Positions 62,880 through 64,000 of a DNA stretch of 64,000 nucleotides are shown here, one piece after another. Made by a program: the position numbers and the translations under genes. Origin of the DNA: Haloglycomyces albus DSM 45210 (GTDB lineage Bacteria; Actinomycetota; Actinomycetes; Mycobacteriales; Micromonosporaceae); the NCBI RefSeq assembly GCF_000527155.1, contig NZ_AZUQ01000001.1:2989889-3053888 (forward strand), written 5' to 3'. Below the pieces are notes generated by a model, which worked only from the letters and a program-made list of their open reading frames with translations, had not been told where the DNA came from and did not search any database. Each line of letters begins with the position of its first letter. Position 1 is the first letter of the stretch.

Positions 62880-64000
62880 CGCACGAGCCCTCGCGGGTGT
62901 GCTGGTTCCTGCTTCACAGACTGACTCATGTCTCCGTCTCCACAGGCTGAGACCGCAAGCCCGGCGGCCTTAAGGATGTTTCTCGCCGCGTTCACGTCCG
63001 CATTCGCCCGATGCCCGCAGGCCGTGCAGCAGAAACTCGCTTGGCTATCGCGGTTGTTTGCTGCACAGTGCCCGCAGGCATGACAGGTCTGTGACGTGTA
63101 CGCAGGATGGATCGTGACCAGCTTGGTTCCGGTGTACCGGGCCTTGCTGGACAGTGCGAGTTCGAGCCGGTGCCATCCTTTGTCGAGGATGGCCCGGTTG
63201 AGTCCGGCTTTCGCCTTGACATTCCGCTTACTCGCACGCGCAGTCATGTTCGTGGTCTTGAGGTCTTCCAGCACGACCACGGCGTTGTCGGACGCGATCC
63301 GGTGCGCCACCTGCGCGGTGAAGTCGCCGCGCCGATCGGTGATCCGGCAGGACAGACGCCGCAGCCGCATCAACGTCCGGCCCCACGACGCCGAGCCCTT
63401 CCTCTGCCGGGCCAGCTGCTGCTGGAGGCGCTTATACCGCTTCACCTCGCCGGGCGTGACGAACGCGCGGTCATGGAACCGGCCGTCCGACGTGACCGCC
63501 GCATAGGCGACACCCCGATCGATCCCGACCGCCGCGCCAGGGTTGGCGTGCCGCTCAGGCGTGGTCTGGTCGTCGTCCACAAGAAACGATATCCACCACT
63601 GACCTGCCTTAAACGATACGGTGGCCGACCGTATTGGGCCACCGAGAGCACGTGTGGAACGGTAGGTGGCCCACCCGAGTTTGGGGAGCTTCACTCTCCC
63701 CCATTTCCGGTTGATCCGCTCCACGGCCATGGGTTTCGGGTCAGGAAACCGAAACGACGGAGACCACCGGTGCTTCACTCTCCACCGGACGGTAAACGTC
63801 CCATGCTCCCGGCACGCCCGGTCGAGATCACGAAGCGTTTGCTGGAGGAGGTGCGACGGCGCGACTTTCAGCCATTCTAGTCCGGGTTCGCGTTTCGCTT
63901 CGGCCAGTTGGCGGGCTTGTGGAACGTAGTTCGCCCATGCTCCTTTGCGACGCGCCTCCCGGCGTTGATCCAGCGCGGCATTCCACACCGCCCGGCAGAC
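62843..64000 (-). CDS. tnpB: IS200/IS605 family TnpB (RNA-guided nuclease), 5' end beyond window
   Basis: About 385 residues are visible and the frame is open to the window edge, so the N-terminus is missing. Catalytic RuvC residues are intact: Asp in GIDRGVAYAA, Glu in AVVVLEDLKT and Asp in RANADVNAARN. The zinc finger is CHACGHCA ... CCTACGHR. A cysteine-poor tail (VKQEPAHPRGLVRQPVSP) runs into the reRNA hairpins. TnpB cuts DNA guided by the right-end RNA and helps the element persist. No tnpA gene is visible; the left end and TAM lie outside. All three acidic residues suggest that it is active. Confidence 0.93.
   Translation of the reverse strand, partial: VCRAVWNAALDQRREARRKGAWANYVPQARQLAEAKREPGLEWLKVAPSHLLQQTLRDLDRACREHGTFTVRWRVKHRWSPSFRFPDPKPMAVERINRKWGRVKLPKLGWATYRSTRALGGPIRSATVSFKAGQWWISFLVDDDQTTPERHANPGAAVGIDRGVAYAAVTSDGRFHDRAFVTPGEVKRYKRLQQQLARQRKGSASWGRTLMRLRRLSCRITDRRGDFTAQVAHRIASDNAVVVLEDLKTTNMTARASKRNVKAKAGLNRAILDKGWHRLELALSSKARYTGTKLVTIHPAYTSQTCHACGHCAANNRDSQASFCCTACGHRANADVNAARNILKAAGLAVSACGDGDMSQSVKQEPAHPRGLVRQPVSPVGIPRP

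Overview
The window is a contiguous piece of a bacterial chromosome from an actinobacterium of moderate GC content. The evidence is the helix-54 insertion in the 23S rRNA, a complete Pup-proteasome locus (mpa, dop, pup, prcB, prcA, pafA, pafBC), RbpA, an Lnt/polyprenol-phosphate-mannose synthase pair, a DinB/MDMPI-type (mycothiol-linked) protein, and many genes that seem to be translated without a Shine-Dalgarno sequence. The order trmI - ferredoxin - mpa - dop - pup - prcBA - pafA - DUF3866 - pafBC - tatAC - helY is a typical actinobacterial arrangement. A member of the Glycomycetales/Micromonosporales is my inference, not something the sequence proves.

Layout. 1-1780: 3' half of a 23S rRNA gene, 5S rRNA and the operon terminator. 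2016-6506: a PrsW-like membrane protein, small membrane proteins, a carboxymuconolactone decarboxylase-like protein and a sugar-type MFS transporter. 6539-11975 (minus): a two-component system followed by a FtsX/MacB-type ABC exporter whose promoter carries a strong palindrome. 12051-14099: a RecB-like nuclease divergent from a site-2 protease with CBS domains. 14280-31425: proteasome/pupylation, PafBC, Tat translocase and HelY helicase. 31610-36923: a coupled secreted protein and M15-like peptidase, a FEN-type exonuclease and a polar amino-acid ABC importer. 37348-42777: amidohydrolase, a structured intergenic region, Lnt, polyprenol phosphate mannosyltransferase, FxsA and RbpA. 43100-49630: MFS permease, membrane-anchored Hsp70, PadR regulator, second MurA and a LysR regulator divergent from a small membrane protein. 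49719-58984: IMPACT protein, DUF3516 helicase, two exonuclease III-type enzymes around a large membrane protein, a coiled-coil cell-wall protein and a DinB-like protein. 58995-64000: a tyrosine recombinase, a rhomboid protease, a secreted 5'-nucleotidase and the 3' part of an IS200/IS605 TnpB with its right end.

How the genes work together. Dop deamidates Pup, PafA ligates it to targets, Mpa unfolds the pupylated proteins and PrcBA degrades them; PafB/PafC form the WYL-domain DNA-damage activator. TatA/TatC could export the twin-arginine protein encoded at 31610. Lnt and the mannosyltransferase serve lipoprotein acylation and polyprenol-phosphate-mannose supply.

The most interesting non-coding signals are: a near-identical 26-bp operator in front of the PadR gene and in front of the FEN exonuclease gene 12 kb away, with a weaker third copy; a 20-bp palindrome laid over the -10 of the ABC exporter operon; a run of hairpins ending in a textbook terminator at 39081-39331 that looks like a small RNA; and the right end/reRNA of the TnpB element with its adjacent guide. 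I found nothing that I can defend as a wholly new multi-gene system.
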